DNA of 64,000 bases from Epiperipatus broadwayi (lineage: Eukaryota; Onychophora; Udeonychophora; Euonychophora; Peripatidae), in assembly GCA_028023455.1 (NCBI GenBank), contig JAQFVV010012477.1:1297501-1361500 (forward strand), read 5' to 3'. This document shows positions 1 through 11,643 of this stretch, piece by piece. Within the stretch, counting starts at the first letter, position 1. The number at the start of each line of letters is the position of its first letter. The notes below the pieces were generated by a model that worked only from the letters and a program-made list of their open reading frames with translations, did no database searches and was not told the origin of the DNA. A program made the translations under genes and the position numbers.

Positions 1-1689
1 CAAAATAACTTGTTAATACGGACACCATTTTAGGGTCATTCAATCAGTTTTAAAAGTAAAAACAAAAAAGTTAATCTCTTTTTGTTTTATTTTGCTTTGG
101 ATGAACTTTAAACTTTAAGTTCTATGTTTAAGTGAAAATTATGAAAAATAAAAATGGTAAAATTATTTTTATTTAGATATAATGTTTATATTTATTATGT
201 AAATAATTTCTTCCAAAACATATAAAAATTTCTGATTATATTATATGCTATTTAAAAGCCATGTGAGTCCAAACAAAGATTATAAAAAAGTTATTTTTTA
301 TGTTGTTGTTGAAAAACAGACAGATAGAGAAAGACAGCTAGTAAAATTCAATTAACTAAATTATGTAAGATATATACCATGCAAGAATAAAACGACTTAA
401 CCAAATTGTTCTTTTTATCTGCATGTTCCTGCATTTTATTTACTTTCATAAAGTCTTGAATCTTAGAAGTTTTGGAACTCCAAACTGTAAACCCAAACTT
501 TTATTATATAATTATATTTTGTATATTTTTTTATTTTATTATTATCTCGAATTTTAAATTAAAATTACATCTTGTTTATGAACTGTTTATTTGACTTTAT
601 TATGACACTTATAACTTCAGTAAAGCTGAAATAAAATTAATATTTGATTGAAATTGATTAGTAAAACTAAGATTCTATAGAAAATTAACATTTTAAGCTA
701 TTAAAATTGACAAATTTCATAAACCCCAAACATTAACCGATTTGATTAATTGCTAAATGTTCTTCTTCCCAAAAGTTTTATGTAACTTTATAAACTGTTC
801 TAAAGATCTTTATATTAACACGCATACAATTGAATGAAATATTTTTTTTTTCTTTATATTCCATTACTTGCCTAATTATAAAATCCTTGTTTCCATATTA
901 ACTTTGAAATATTTGTTTTGCAGTAAGAGTTTATCATAACCAATGAAAATGATTTAGGATTTGTAAAATGATGAAATAGTTGTCTGCATTAATTATTTTA
1001 TTTGTAGGGGAAAGGTATTTATGAATTAAAACGCATTAGCAAAGTTCTACAGAATTGTTTTGCAATATCTAATGCTTCTTTTACCAGTAAAAAGGTAATT
1101 CAAACCTGCTAAACTAAGCATCTATTTATAAAAAGCACTACATAATTAGAAGTAACAAATTTCACTAAGCACTTATCAATCGTTATTTAATTGTAGGTAA
1201 AAACATTGTAACTTTTTAAAAAAATATCTTTGCTTGTGTAATATGAACGCATTTCAATAATGTTGTAGAAAACTGTTAGTTTTAAAAAAAAAGTTCCTTA
1301 ATTAAAATATTATTCTAAAAATCATTCAAGCTACTTAAAACATATGAAAGTTATGATTTTATTTACATTATGATAGATCTGGAAAGTAGAGATATTGTCA
1401 TTGCCAAAATTTCAATAAGTACCAAATTTAAATAATTTCATAATTAATTTTATCTTTGCGTTTTTATACCTGAGAATAGTTATTGATTTAATAAAACTTT
1501 TTTTCCAGTAATTCCTGTGGCATAGATTTATATTTTGTGATAAAAGTATTTGCATTCAAGAGAAGCTACTTTTATATTATTATTGTTCTTATTAACTTTT
1601 GCTGAGAAATATCCATAACTTCAAACACACACATATATATATCTTATAATCATTTTTTGGCAAATTATACGATCATAATGTTGCCAAAA
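1..1689. other. AT-rich stretch with no recognisable gene
   Basis: All six frames are broken by frequent stops and I see no transposon protein motif, tRNA box or long repeat. The DNA is A+T-rich with short poly-T and poly-A runs. Confidence 0.6.
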
Positions 1690-2735
1690 ATTATAAACAC
1701 TTAATCAATCGAATTATAAATAACTCGAAATAATAGACAACTCGTTTTTATTCAATGTAATTTAATAGCACAAATCGCTTATTATTCTTCACACATGAAT
1801 CTTTTCAAGATGCCATTTTTAAAAGTAATCATGTGACAATAAACGTTCTACAGCTTTATGCACTCTCCAGTGGTCATCATTAGAAATAAACTCATAAAAT
1901 AATAAAAAATATTAATGTTAATATAAATTTATTGATATATATACACATCCATTATACATATTCTCTTGTTCATCTTTTTCTACCTTATAACTGCTTTCTA
2001 TCATCAAAGCAACAATTAATTCCCAACTTATATTATCAAAGCATATATGTACTTATGCATTCATATATATTACAGCTTTCAATTTTTTAACATTGACAAC
2101 TTCCCTTCCAATTTTATCAAAACATCAACCCTATTAATATATATAAGCATTATACATTCTCTTATTCCTCATTTTTCTAACTTATAATTACTATCTATTA
2201 CCTATATATATATTGATAGTTTACGATAGGAATTAATTGTTTGTTTGATGATAGATAGTAATTATAAGATAGAAAAAATAGGAATAAGAGAATGTATAAT
2301 GAATATATATATATATTAATAGGGTCAATGGATCGATAAAATTGCGAGGAAAGTTGTCATTGTTAGAAAAGTGAAAACTGCAATATATATGAATGTATAG
2401 TATATATATGTCTTGATAATATAAGATGGAAATTAATTGTTGGTTTGATGATAGATGGTAGTTATAAGGTAGAAAAAGATGAATAGGAGAATGTATATAT
2501 ATATGTTTAAATTTATATATAAAAAAAAATTAACTTTTTTCATGAGTTTATTTCTAACGATGACCACATGGAGAGTGTATAAAGCTGTGGACGGTTTATT
2601 GTCACATGATTAATTTTAAAAATTGCATCTTTAAAAGATTCATGTGTAAACGAAAATCAAATTGATGATATTAAATTGAAGTGAATACAAATGACTTGTC
2701 TATTATTTCGATTTATTTATAATTCGGTTGATTAT
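1690..2735. repeat. ~1-kb imperfect palindrome (long foldback)
   Basis: The left arm (about 1690-2205) reads as the reverse complement of the right arm (about 2206-2735). Matching landmarks include 'gatgccatttttaaaa' with 'aaaattgcatcttta', 'ctctccagtggtcatc' with 'gatgaccacatggagag', and 'ttctcttattcct' with 'aggaataagagaa'. Each arm also holds two diverged direct subunits built on a pyrimidine-rich block plus 'caattaattcc'. The junction lies near a short (TA)n run at about 2205. No coding capacity is visible. It is best described as a foldback DNA element or a head-to-head inverted duplication. The arms have diverged enough that it is not a fresh assembly inversion. Confidence 0.8.
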
Positions 2736-3901
2736 ATATCTATTGGAAACATTAATATTTTACTTCATTTGTACAATTTTTAAATGATAGATTTTCAATT
2801 ACTTATATTTCATTAGTAACTATGCTTAATATATATTTAGGCTTTGGACACTGAGCTGAGGGAATTCTTTCTAATTCTATGTATGGTTTATGATAGATGT
2901 TTTTTTTTGACTAATATCAATATGTTTCATTTAGTAACACAATGTTGGATTCACATATTCTATTGTATTAGGTGTATTTGTTGATATCAAACATACAGAT
3001 ATATATGTTGTGCTAAAATATACATTCACCCCACTATATTTACATATACAATGAATACAAAAATTTGTTAATATATAATGTAATATTTGTCTGCTTTTGA
3101 AATCCTGCTTTTTTTATTTGGTTAATAAATCATGAATTGCTTTGCGTACTTATTGAATTTAATTACTTTGATATATATATATTGTAACACGTTTGAAGTG
3201 CCTTCTTTAGCAAGTTAAATAAAAGTGAATAGTAATAATATAATATCTAAAAATATCTCTGTTCTATGACATTACAGTGATAGTTAGATGGAATTAGACA
3301 TTTCTCGATAAGATGACAGTATATTTTAATACATTGCAATGTTAAGCTGTTCCTCAAAATATTTACTTCTAAGTAAAAAAAAATAATAATAATTTTAAAA
3401 TTCTTCTCTTGACATTTTCTTAATAAATAAGGATTTATTTTATACCGATATAAGTTAGTTTTATATTAAGTAATAAATAAATTAAGGTTTTATTAACAGT
3501 ATTGTTAATACGTAATGAATTCGTTTTCCACATTCAACTAGGTACGACAGTATTATTTTTATTATTCTAACAACGGTTAGATTTAATTTTTATAGATACT
3601 TTAAATTAAATAACTCTTCCTCATTGACACTAGATAATTTGTAGGCTATAGGAAATCCAGCTAACAGAAAATACCAACTTGTGGGCAGACCAAGAATAAA
3701 TTTTTATTTCATTCTTCTAGCATCATAATACTTACATTATAAAAACTTATCTGCAAAAACATTATTTACAGAAATTTAAAAGTTCTGCTAAAACTATCAA
3801 AAATAGAAGCTTTTATATTGGAATTAGTTGGAAAATTTGAAAATCCAATTCATGGTTTATCATACTGCAGCAATTTTGTATTGCTGGATATTAGTCTGAA
3901 T
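2736..3901. other. Intergenic or intronic AT-rich DNA
   Basis: I see no gene, RNA gene or repeat with definable ends here, only AT-rich sequence with short (TA)n runs. Confidence 0.55.
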
Positions 3902-3914
3902 AGTCTATTTAACT

Positions 3915-4100
3915 AATTGAAATCTTAAACTGGATTCCAAGAGATTGTGAAAGACCCAGAAAGAGACCACATGTGAGATGGATGGATGAACTAAGAAAGT
4001 GTGCAGGGGTGATGTGGAGAAGAGAAACTAAAGATCGAAGAAGATGGATTGAACTTGGAGAGACCTTCATCCTGCAGTGGATTGATAATGATTGATGATG
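3915..4100 (+). mobile_element. 5'-truncated RTE-type LINE tail with 13-bp target duplication
   Basis: A 186-bp fragment of a LINE 3' end. Its frame encodes the C-terminal end of ORF2 (a KRPHVRWMDELRK-like stretch followed by a RRWIEL block), the basic Trp-rich tail common in RTE/BovB-like ORF2 proteins. It ends in a short (GAT/GATG) tail. It is flanked by perfect 13-bp duplications AGTCTATTTAACT (3902-3914 and 4101-4113). The same sequence recurs, longer, at 25571-26144. Severe 5' truncation plus target duplication is the normal product of target-primed reverse transcription. It is not functional. Confidence 0.85.
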
Positions 4101-4854
4101 AGTCTATTTAACTACTCTGCAACTAGAATTTTTTTTATTATTATTATAATTTTCTTGACAATTTTCTCTTTTTCTATTATTTACATATATGTACGCACAC
4201 AAATACATGCATATATATATACAACATATTTACTGTATGATACATATATATATATGATATTAAATTTTCAAAGCGTCATCTATCGTAATTTATTTTATTC
4301 CATATGCAGTCATGTGTTGAAAAAAAATATAACAATCATTTCAATTAATTGTATATTTTCAGTACCTTTAAATTTTTTTTACACATACACACACATATAT
4401 ATATATAAGAAGATAGTTAATCAAATTATAAACAAGTATGTGGCCAAAAATAATCAGCTAATCACTCCATGCAAATGAAAACATAAACAAATCAACAATT
4501 ATTTTGACTTTCAAATGTCTTTGAAATATTGGTGTCATTTAATATTTAAATGTGATTTTAGTCAAGAATTAAAAAAAAAAAAAGAAAGGAAACTTCACAC
4601 CACACACATAGCATATGTATTTAACTTTTTCCCTTACTTTTAAATATAATTTGATCTATCCAATTTGAAGCTTTCTAATTTAAATATTATCCTAATACCT
4701 CAAATATTAGACCCCCCCCCCATTTTGGACCTGTAAAAAAGATGTGTCAAAAATTTTTAAAATCTTATTTCTGTCCATTTTTCTTTAGCTATACATGTAC
4801 ATAGTATTATGATTGTTACCTGTGTATAAACCTTTTTCAATCATTATTTTTTGG

Positions 4855-5490
4855 ATTAATTTTGTAAACAGTATTAACTCCTTCTCAAACATCTACTTTT
4901 AACATAATTTTGCTGATTTTACCTTTATTTTATCTATAAAACTGTACTGAATAAGAATTAGATTTTTTTACAATTAATAAATTAATACAACAATAAAATA
5001 AGAACCTACCTTTGTTCTGATTGGTTGTTTAATGTTCTCTTCACAAGGGAACATCTATCAATAATTTTGACAATTACGATATTTTCAGTTTGATTTTCAA
5101 AATGAAAATGCATGTTTTAGAATTATTTAACATTTTTTTTGCTAATTTTAACAGTTTAGATATCTTTATTTTATTTTTCAAAATGGAAACATATGTTTTG
5201 GAATCTTTTAACATTATTTTGTCAATTTTGCTATTATTTTATCAAGAAAACTCTACCAAATAACTTTTAGAAATGTTTTACACCAAACAAATTAATATGA
5301 CAATGATAAGAGCCCGAATTCCAAGATTCTGAAGAGAACAGTAGTCAAAATTTTGACAGTTCTAATATCTTCATTTTGAAAGTGGAAATGTATATTTTAG
5401 AATCTTTTAAAGTTTTTTTGCCAATTTTGACAGTTTTGATACCTTCATTTTGATTTTTGAAATGAAAACATATGCTTAAGAATCTTTTGT
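4855..5490. repeat. Degenerate tandem array, ~100-bp units
   Basis: Several diverged units share 'ttgacagttttgatatcttcatttt', then 'aaaatggaaacatatg' and 'agaatcttttaaca' (for example near 5065-5140, 5145-5215, 5350-5415 and 5430-5490). Spacing is irregular because of indels. No coding content is evident. Confidence 0.55.
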
Positions 5491-5517
5491 ATACATTTAT
5501 AATTTTGAAAAAAAAAA

Positions 5518-6270
5518 ATTAAACAAGCATTTATTTTTATATAGCACTATGTCTACAATTGTATTACATTCAAATAACAGCCTTTCAAGCCAATTGTACA
5601 TGCACTTTGCGAGTGTTAATAATAAATGAATACTTTCCTTTCCAACACAAGATATAGTATTTATGCAGGAATAAAATGAATCCACTTATTCCTACAACTC
5701 AAATGCTTATATGTGAGCAAATCTGAAGTACTGGCAAGGAAAGCATGAGGATAGACTACTCACTTTAAATTACTATTTATGATGTCTGAATGAATGACGT
5801 CGGTGAAATTGTCTAGAATTTACTAAACATCACTCTAACTGAAACTTAATCATATGTAAACAAGCATTTATTTTTATATAGCACTATGTCTACAATTGTA
5901 TTACATTCAAATATCAGCCTTTTAAGCCAATTGTGCATGCACTTTGCAAGTGTTAATAATAAATGCTTGTTTACATATGATTAAGTTTCAGTTAGAGTGA
6001 CATTTAGTAAGTTCTAGACAATTTCACTGACATCATTCATTCAGACATCGTAAATAGTAATTTAAAGTGTAGTCTATCCTCATGCTTTCCTTGCCAGTAC
6101 TTCAGATTTGCTCATATATAAGCATTTGAGTTGTAGGAATAAGTGGATTCATTTTATTCCTGCATAAATACTATATCTTGTGTTGGAAAGGAAAGTATTC
6201 ATTTATTATTAACACTTGCAAAGCACATGCACAATTGGCTTGAAAGACTGATATTTGAATGTAAAAAAAA
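5518..6270. mobile_element. Composite foldback: inverted long arms around a complete small MITE
   Basis: The left arm (5521-5856) and right arm (about 5970-6265) are inverted copies. Between them lies a complete ~110-bp element (about 5857-5968) that starts AAACAAGCATTTAT and ends ATAAATGCTTGTTT, a 14-bp terminal inverted repeat. The left arm begins with the same ~100 bp as the central element (offset 337 bp). The module contains 'tttatatagcactatgt' and, ~80 bp on, 'aattgtacatgcacttt', so each module tip can itself fold. Two short frames in the arms (5497-5685 minus and 6143-6430 plus) encode the same peptide start only because the arms are inverted copies; they are not genes. Related modules occur at 15773-16210, 58781-59700 and 63386-63733. 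Confidence 0.75.
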
Positions 6271-7670
6271 TATTTGTAAAAGCATAAATTATTTTAGAAG
6301 ACTGATTCAGATTTTAATACAAAAAATGTACTTTTACACAAAAGCAAATTGGACCAAGAAATTTATATTTTTACGTGACAATATACATGGCCTGATGATA
6401 ATGTATCCTGGTGGGGAATATTTAGAATGAAAATTCAAGTTTTGAAATTGAGGATGCACAAAGGGAAAATACTGTATATCTGAAGAAGATTCACAATAAA
6501 TTAAGTGAGCTTGCTGTATTTATATTAGTCTCAATATGTGTCTTAAATTTGGGGATACATTTTTTTCCAATTTTGGGGGCTTAAAATCCTACTGCATATT
6601 ACATTCAGGGGCATCTTATATTTGTGATAATATGGTATATGTCTTTATATCTATGCATCTGACAGAGCTCCTAATTATAGGACACATAAAACATATGGAG
6701 ATATTTGGGATTTTCTTCGTTGATATCAGTAATTGTTTATTATGTATTTTGTTTATTCATAGTTTTATTAATCTTGCTTTTTAAGATTATATTTACTTAT
6801 ATCTTAAATAAATTAAGAATATGTTTTAATTAGCTGGATATTGTACATATAAAAATAAATCAAAAATTAAACGTCGTCGATTGATGACCCATTTAGCTTT
6901 CAAAAAATTAAATATTGGTTATCAAGTTTTAGACTTATATAGCACACTTATTATATAAAACTACATATATATGAACAACTGAAATCTTCAATTATATCTG
7001 AAAATATTATAGCGACCTATAAGGAGATCATGAGTGAGGTGAATAAATAAATTAAACTTTATAGTAGCGATGCGAATGATAATTTAAAGAATGAAAATAT
7101 TTACTTATATAATTTGAACTGTTATAATAAGAAATAAAGGATTAACTGCAGTTTGTTTTTATACATATATAATTTAGAGAAGAGAGAATGGTATGTCTAT
7201 CTTTATTTTTAAGAAAACTCAATTGCAATGGCAATAATCATTCTTTTAATGGCATTAAACAATAAATTACAATTAAAATGCTTATGTAACGATTAACAAA
7301 AAATATACAATTATAAATATGATCTATTATTGTTATTTTTTGTACATTAAAGATTTTAGATGTAATGCGATTTTAAAGTGATCTATATAGCTTTAAAAAG
7401 TATGCAATGTAAAAGTTCTAAACGGAGTATTGAATTAAAAAGATCATTTCTATTTGAAGTGACAAAAACGCATGAGTTAAATTTTTGATTTCTTTCATGT
7501 GGAAAAATTGGTAATGAGAGAAACTAGGTGTTAAATCAAATAATCACCTACTTTTTTTTAGCTGAAAAATTATTGAAAGTAAATTTTGTAAATATATATT
7601 ATTAAATAGTTACGAATGCTTTTAAAATTATATTTACACGTGAATACAATACACTAATATATATATACCC
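6271..7670. other. No gene; possible decayed DNA-transposon end near 6540-6650
   Basis: A stretch at about 6536-6650 ('ttttgggggcttaaaatc' followed by 'ggggcatcttatatttg') looks like the subterminal part of a DNA transposon, but I cannot find its partner end. The 82-codon frame at 6536-6784 has no recognisable motif. The rest is AT-rich without features. Confidence 0.3.
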
Positions 7671-7680
7671 ATTTCTATAG

Positions 7681-7760
7681 AGATTGTTAGATGAGCTCAT
7701 AATGCAAAGGTAGAAAATTCGTCTGCTGTGACTATTATCGGGGTTTGAATATGCAAATAA
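7681..7760 (+). repeat. tRNA-like SINE head (degenerate)
   Basis: A tRNA-like layout is visible: an A-box-like 'gagctcataatgcaaagg' and, about 45 bases on, a B-box-like GGGGTTTGAATATGC. 'aaataaactt' follows. The same layout with a better B box (GGTTCGAATCT followed by 'agtaaactt') occurs near 28545-28605, which suggests one old tRNA-derived SINE family. It is too degenerate for a functional tRNA, and covariance scoring was not possible. Confidence 0.35.
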
Positions 7761-8920
7761 ACTTACATTTTTTAAAAATAAGTATGTTTTTAAAAAAATC
7801 TAAACTATATATAAAGCAAGACGGATTATATTGAATGTTAAATAGCTTACAAATTATTCTTATCTATAGGACAAAACAAAAATGAAAAACTATTCAAGAC
7901 TACACTACCCAGCAACTAAAAAACATAAAAACATGGTTTTTCTTTTCTGTTATAGAATGAACAGCTGAGGGAAAGGCCTTTTGCTTGAAGTAGGTTATTA
8001 CTGCTTGTAATGGGCTCTTTAATGTTATTCACCCTTGTGTGTTTACTCAAAAAGCATTTGCGCATTTTGAATTCTTCTAAGACATTATAGATCATGTTAA
8101 TTAGTCAGAATGATATACTGACAATTATCAATGGTGCTATTTTAATCTTTAAAGCTACAATAATATAGTTAGTGTCACGGTTATAATGCTGAAAGTTTAA
8201 TCTTTGTAAATGTGATATTGGCAAATATTGTTCTAATGATGACAATTACAAAAGACTCTGACCTATTTGACTGATGAGTATCTTCCACATAAAATGTCCA
8301 ATCTGGAGATCATTTATCTTTTTAACATGTCTTCATTCATACAATTCAGGAATGTATGATAAAATGGGAATCTTAACTACATTTTATTTAACTGAAGTTC
8401 AAAGTTTTAGATGTGGACTAGTTTAATAAGTGATTAGTAATAATTATTAAAATATTTATTTGATGAAATTTGTGCCAAAATTATGTTGTGCAGAATGTTT
8501 GGCACTTGTAAATCTCTCTCTCTTTATATATATATTCATAGTATTCTTTCCGGATGCTTCAGTGTAATAAAAATATAATAGTTAATAGCTTTAGCTATTA
8601 TATTTTTAATACACGGAAGCTCCCAGAAATAATATTATGAATTCATTTAACCCTCAGAATATTAGAATTAATATATATATAATGGAAGCTATAGTTTCAA
8701 ATCACATTTATCATACTTTTTTAAAAAAAATTTTTATTATATATAACAACATGGAAAAAAAGTGAAGCGATTTTTTCAAGTAACTAGTGTTTCAGGCATC
8801 AAGTTATTAACTTATTTTGGTTGGCATCTGATCCTTTGTGTCAGCCGCTAGAGGTGGGATTTCTAGCTAAATTTCTAGAAATATGCCGTTTCTGCGGCTG
8901 CACCCAAGCCTTTAAGCATT
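7761..8920. other. No recognisable gene
   Basis: AT-rich sequence with (TA)n runs. I see no coding frame or repeat with definable ends. Confidence 0.5.
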
Positions 8921-8924
8921 CTTT

Positions 8925-9050
8925 CTAAAATAAATCCTAGAAAGATTGTTAACTCGGAGTTAAGTCTTCTTTCTATGCTAAAAGGTAGACTGTTAACTCG
9001 GAGTTAAGCCTTCTTTCTACAATAAAATCTAGAAAGAATGTTAACTCAGC
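8925..9050. repeat. Three tandem 44-48-bp units each with a TTAACTC/GAGTTAA palindrome
   Basis: 'tgttaactc' recurs at 8947, 8991 and 9039 (periods 44 and 48). The first two units contain the perfect 7+1+7 palindrome TTAACTCGGAGTTAA. 'cttctttcta' and 'tagaaaga' flank the units and are themselves complementary, so each unit can form a larger hairpin. The block is richer in G+C and CpG than its surroundings and lies ~350 bp upstream of the Merlin-like frame. It could be a subterminal or regulatory part of that element, or an unrelated minisatellite. Confidence 0.6.
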
Positions 9051-9397
9051 TTAGCGGCTAATGGTGTGGCTTTTTCCGATGCTAAAAGCAGAGGAAAATA
9101 CCATAATTGTTTGTGTCGTGCATTATATCGTAATCCTGTGTTATGTATTTGATGTAACAATATCGTACGAGGGTGTATTAATTTGATCGTGTCAAAATTA
9201 TTTAAATTTTCATTGGTACCTTTTTTTTTTTAAGATGAATTGATGTACTGTTACATCTTAACAATTTTAACAGTATCGTGATTGTTCCTCATAAATTTAT
9301 ATTCCTCCTAAATTTTCGATTACGGTGGGTTAGGATAATATTTTAAAGATCACACTTTGAGTCACGTTTCAGCGAGAAATTTTCTGAGACAAAAAGT

Positions 9398-9740
9398 ATG
9401 GCAAATTCAAAAACAGAAAATATGAAAATATGGGAATTACCAGACACGGAAACCAGCGCTGTAACATTTCTACAGCAGAAAAACATCCTGCTGAAAGAAA
9501 AGAGATGTTTGTGTGGCAAATGTATGAGACTTGAGGTCCATAAAGATCTTTTGACTTTCATTTGTAAGTCTCGTTCTTGCCGAAAAAATGTGCACTTCGA
9601 AATGGCAGCTGGTTTGAGGGATTTTAAATGCTGTTCGTCAAGTCTTTACATTTGCTGCATTACCGGAGCCATGACGAGTTGACCGTACAGCATGCCATTA
9701 ATGATATTGAAATGTCTACCAGTAAATATTATTAACCAAA
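9398..9740 (+). pseudogene. Merlin / IS1595 (ISXO2)-type transposase, N-terminal fragment, frameshifted
   Basis: The open frame from 9398 encodes an N-terminal helix-rich part followed by a zinc-ribbon-like pattern C-x2-C (about residues 37-40) and C-x4-C (about residues 56-61). Proteins with the IS1595/ISXO2-like transposase fold commonly begin this way ('...FLQ...KRC..C...M.L'). The frame stops at 9682. A shifted frame continues with 'HDELTVQ' and 'INDIEMS', which fits the next part of the same family, so a frameshift near 9620-9650 is likely. The DDE-like catalytic core is absent. Its base composition is less AT-biased than the neighbourhood. The assignment comes from pattern recognition and was not checked by search. 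Confidence 0.6.
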
Positions 9741-9759
9741 TTGATAAATAAAGTAATGT

Positions 9760-10500
9760 AACATGCACACACAATAATTGTTGTTAACCAAAAAATGTAA
9801 ATTATTATTTAAAAATACACAAAAACACCCCTCCCACTAATTGTTGTCAATCAAATGTAAACAAATTAAAGTAACGAAAATTATTATTTAAAGATCCATA
9901 ACCACCCCCACCCCCGTCGTTTCTTTAATTTTGTCACTTAAATTTTTAAAAACAGTATTACTATTTAAACACAACCCAAATTACTATTTAAACATACACC
10001 AAAAAAGATCCTTTCTTGTCAATAATAATCAAATTAAGAACTATTATTGTACCATTGTCAAAAATATTAGGTTTTTGGGAAACCAAAACAATAATTTATA
10101 AATGAAAAAAAAGTCAATCGGTTGTCAATCAAATGTAATAAATAAAAGTAACTTCAATTTTGATTTAAACATACACACACAAAAAAAAACCCTTTCTCCA
10201 AATAATTGCTGTCGGCAATCAAATGTAAAATAAAAAGGAAGGTAAATTAGTATTTAATCATCATCCAAAAACACCCACCCCTCTCACTAATTATTGTCAG
10301 CAATCAAATGTACACCACCACTAAAAGTAACGTAAACTACTATTCTTTAAATGGTTACACCCTTTCCCCCTTGTCAATAAAAAATTTAATAAAAAAACAT
10401 CTATTATTATACCATCGTCAAAAATATTATTTGGGAAAAATAATTCAGAAATGAAAGAAAGTAAACTTTGTAAACAAACAAACAAAAAAAAAAGTCAATA
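9760..10500. repeat. Degenerate tandem array with 'caatcaaatgta' and C-rich blocks
   Basis: About six diverged units repeat the order 'aattgttgtcaatcaaatgta', 'aaagtaac', 'ttattatttaaacatacac' and a C-rich run (cacccctccc). Examples lie near 9775, 9840, 10125, 10205 and 10290. Unit length varies from ~65 to ~130 bp. It is non-coding. Confidence 0.6.
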
Positions 10501-11261
10501 TTAATAGAGAATCACTGGCCCAGAAACGTTATATTAATGTGTTTTTGATTAGAAATCGTGCCTCTAGTGACTAACATGAAGGATCAGATGACAACCCTTA
10601 TTTTTGTAATTAAAGATAGTTTCATAAACACAACAATATCATTTCTTGATGTTATAGTTTAAATTTGTATATAATTGTGGTATTAATTAAGAAAGATTGT
10701 AGATAACAACTTGTCTACATAAGGTTTAAACTATAAATTACTTATTTTGTCACAAAAAAATCTTGCAAAAAAAAAAATCGAAATATGTAATATATCATTT
10801 AGTGATACTTTAAATACGCAATTACTAAGCAATAATATTTTTTGAAAATGCGATCTACATACTTTTTTTTATTCTATATATTGCCAAGTTAATACAAAAT
10901 CCTATTAATGAGTTTATTAAGTATTAAGATGTATATTTGTATAAGATTTCTTGTAAAAAAAAATCACATTATATAAATCTGCTTTGAATATTAATGATAC
11001 GTTGTAAGTAGACTTTTTTAAAAACTAATATACTAATATACTAAATAGCACAAATTTTAATTTTAAATATATTATAATAGTAGAATTTAAATAACAATGT
11101 TAATATATTAGAGATGTCAATCATCCTCAATATCAATTGACAGGAATGGATTTCTTAAACTATGTGAATTATGGGAATTAGCTTGAATTTTTTAACATGT
11201 GAAAAAATATAGAATACAATTAAAAATAGAGAAATCAGTGGGGTTTTTTTTCATATGTCAT
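10501..11261. other. No recognisable gene
   Basis: AT-rich sequence without supported features. Confidence 0.5.
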
Positions 11262-11350
11262 AGCATCGGCCTGGACACGAACCCACAACCGTCTGCAACC
11301 AACTACTTGCTTGCAAGATGGCTGCGATGACCTCTCGGCTAACAACACTT
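11262..11350 (-). repeat. tRNA-like sequence / SINE head with A and B boxes
   Basis: On the minus strand an A-box-like TTAGCCGAGAGG (11331-11342) and a B-box-like GGTTCGTGTCC (11273-11283) are about 48 bases apart. That spacing resembles a tRNA with a long variable arm (Leu/Ser-like) or a SINE promoter head. I could not build a clean acceptor stem, so a functional tRNA is unlikely. The block is much richer in G+C than its flanks and is bounded on the minus-strand 3' side by 'atgaaaaaaaacc'. Confidence 0.45.
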
Positions 11351-11643
11351 TACTAGAAAAAATTGGTGTTTTTGAAAATTTAATATTGCTTTAATTTATT
11401 TATTTATATCACTATTACTGTTTCATGATAAGATTAATGTATCTTATATTGTTTTAATATTTAAAACTTATATCTTCTTTCCTCATTTTATTCTAATGCT
11501 TATTTCAATATCTTTTTCATCTCGTTTATAATTTTGTTAAATGCATCATTCACTGATCTTCATCATATTGCCCATAATTATTAAATAAAAGTTAGTTTGT
11601 AGATTATTATATTTACTTTATTAAAAATTTATTGGTACTCATA

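Noticed and set aside
4092-4478. 128-codon open frame
   Set aside because: The frame begins at the LINE tail and its target duplication, then reads through AT-rich DNA. The I/Y/F-rich translation is what AT-rich sequence gives by chance and there is no motif.
11262-11350. Functional tRNA gene on the minus strand
   Set aside because: A and B boxes are present but I could not pair a 7-bp acceptor stem or a clean anticodon arm, so a SINE head or tRNA pseudogene fits better.
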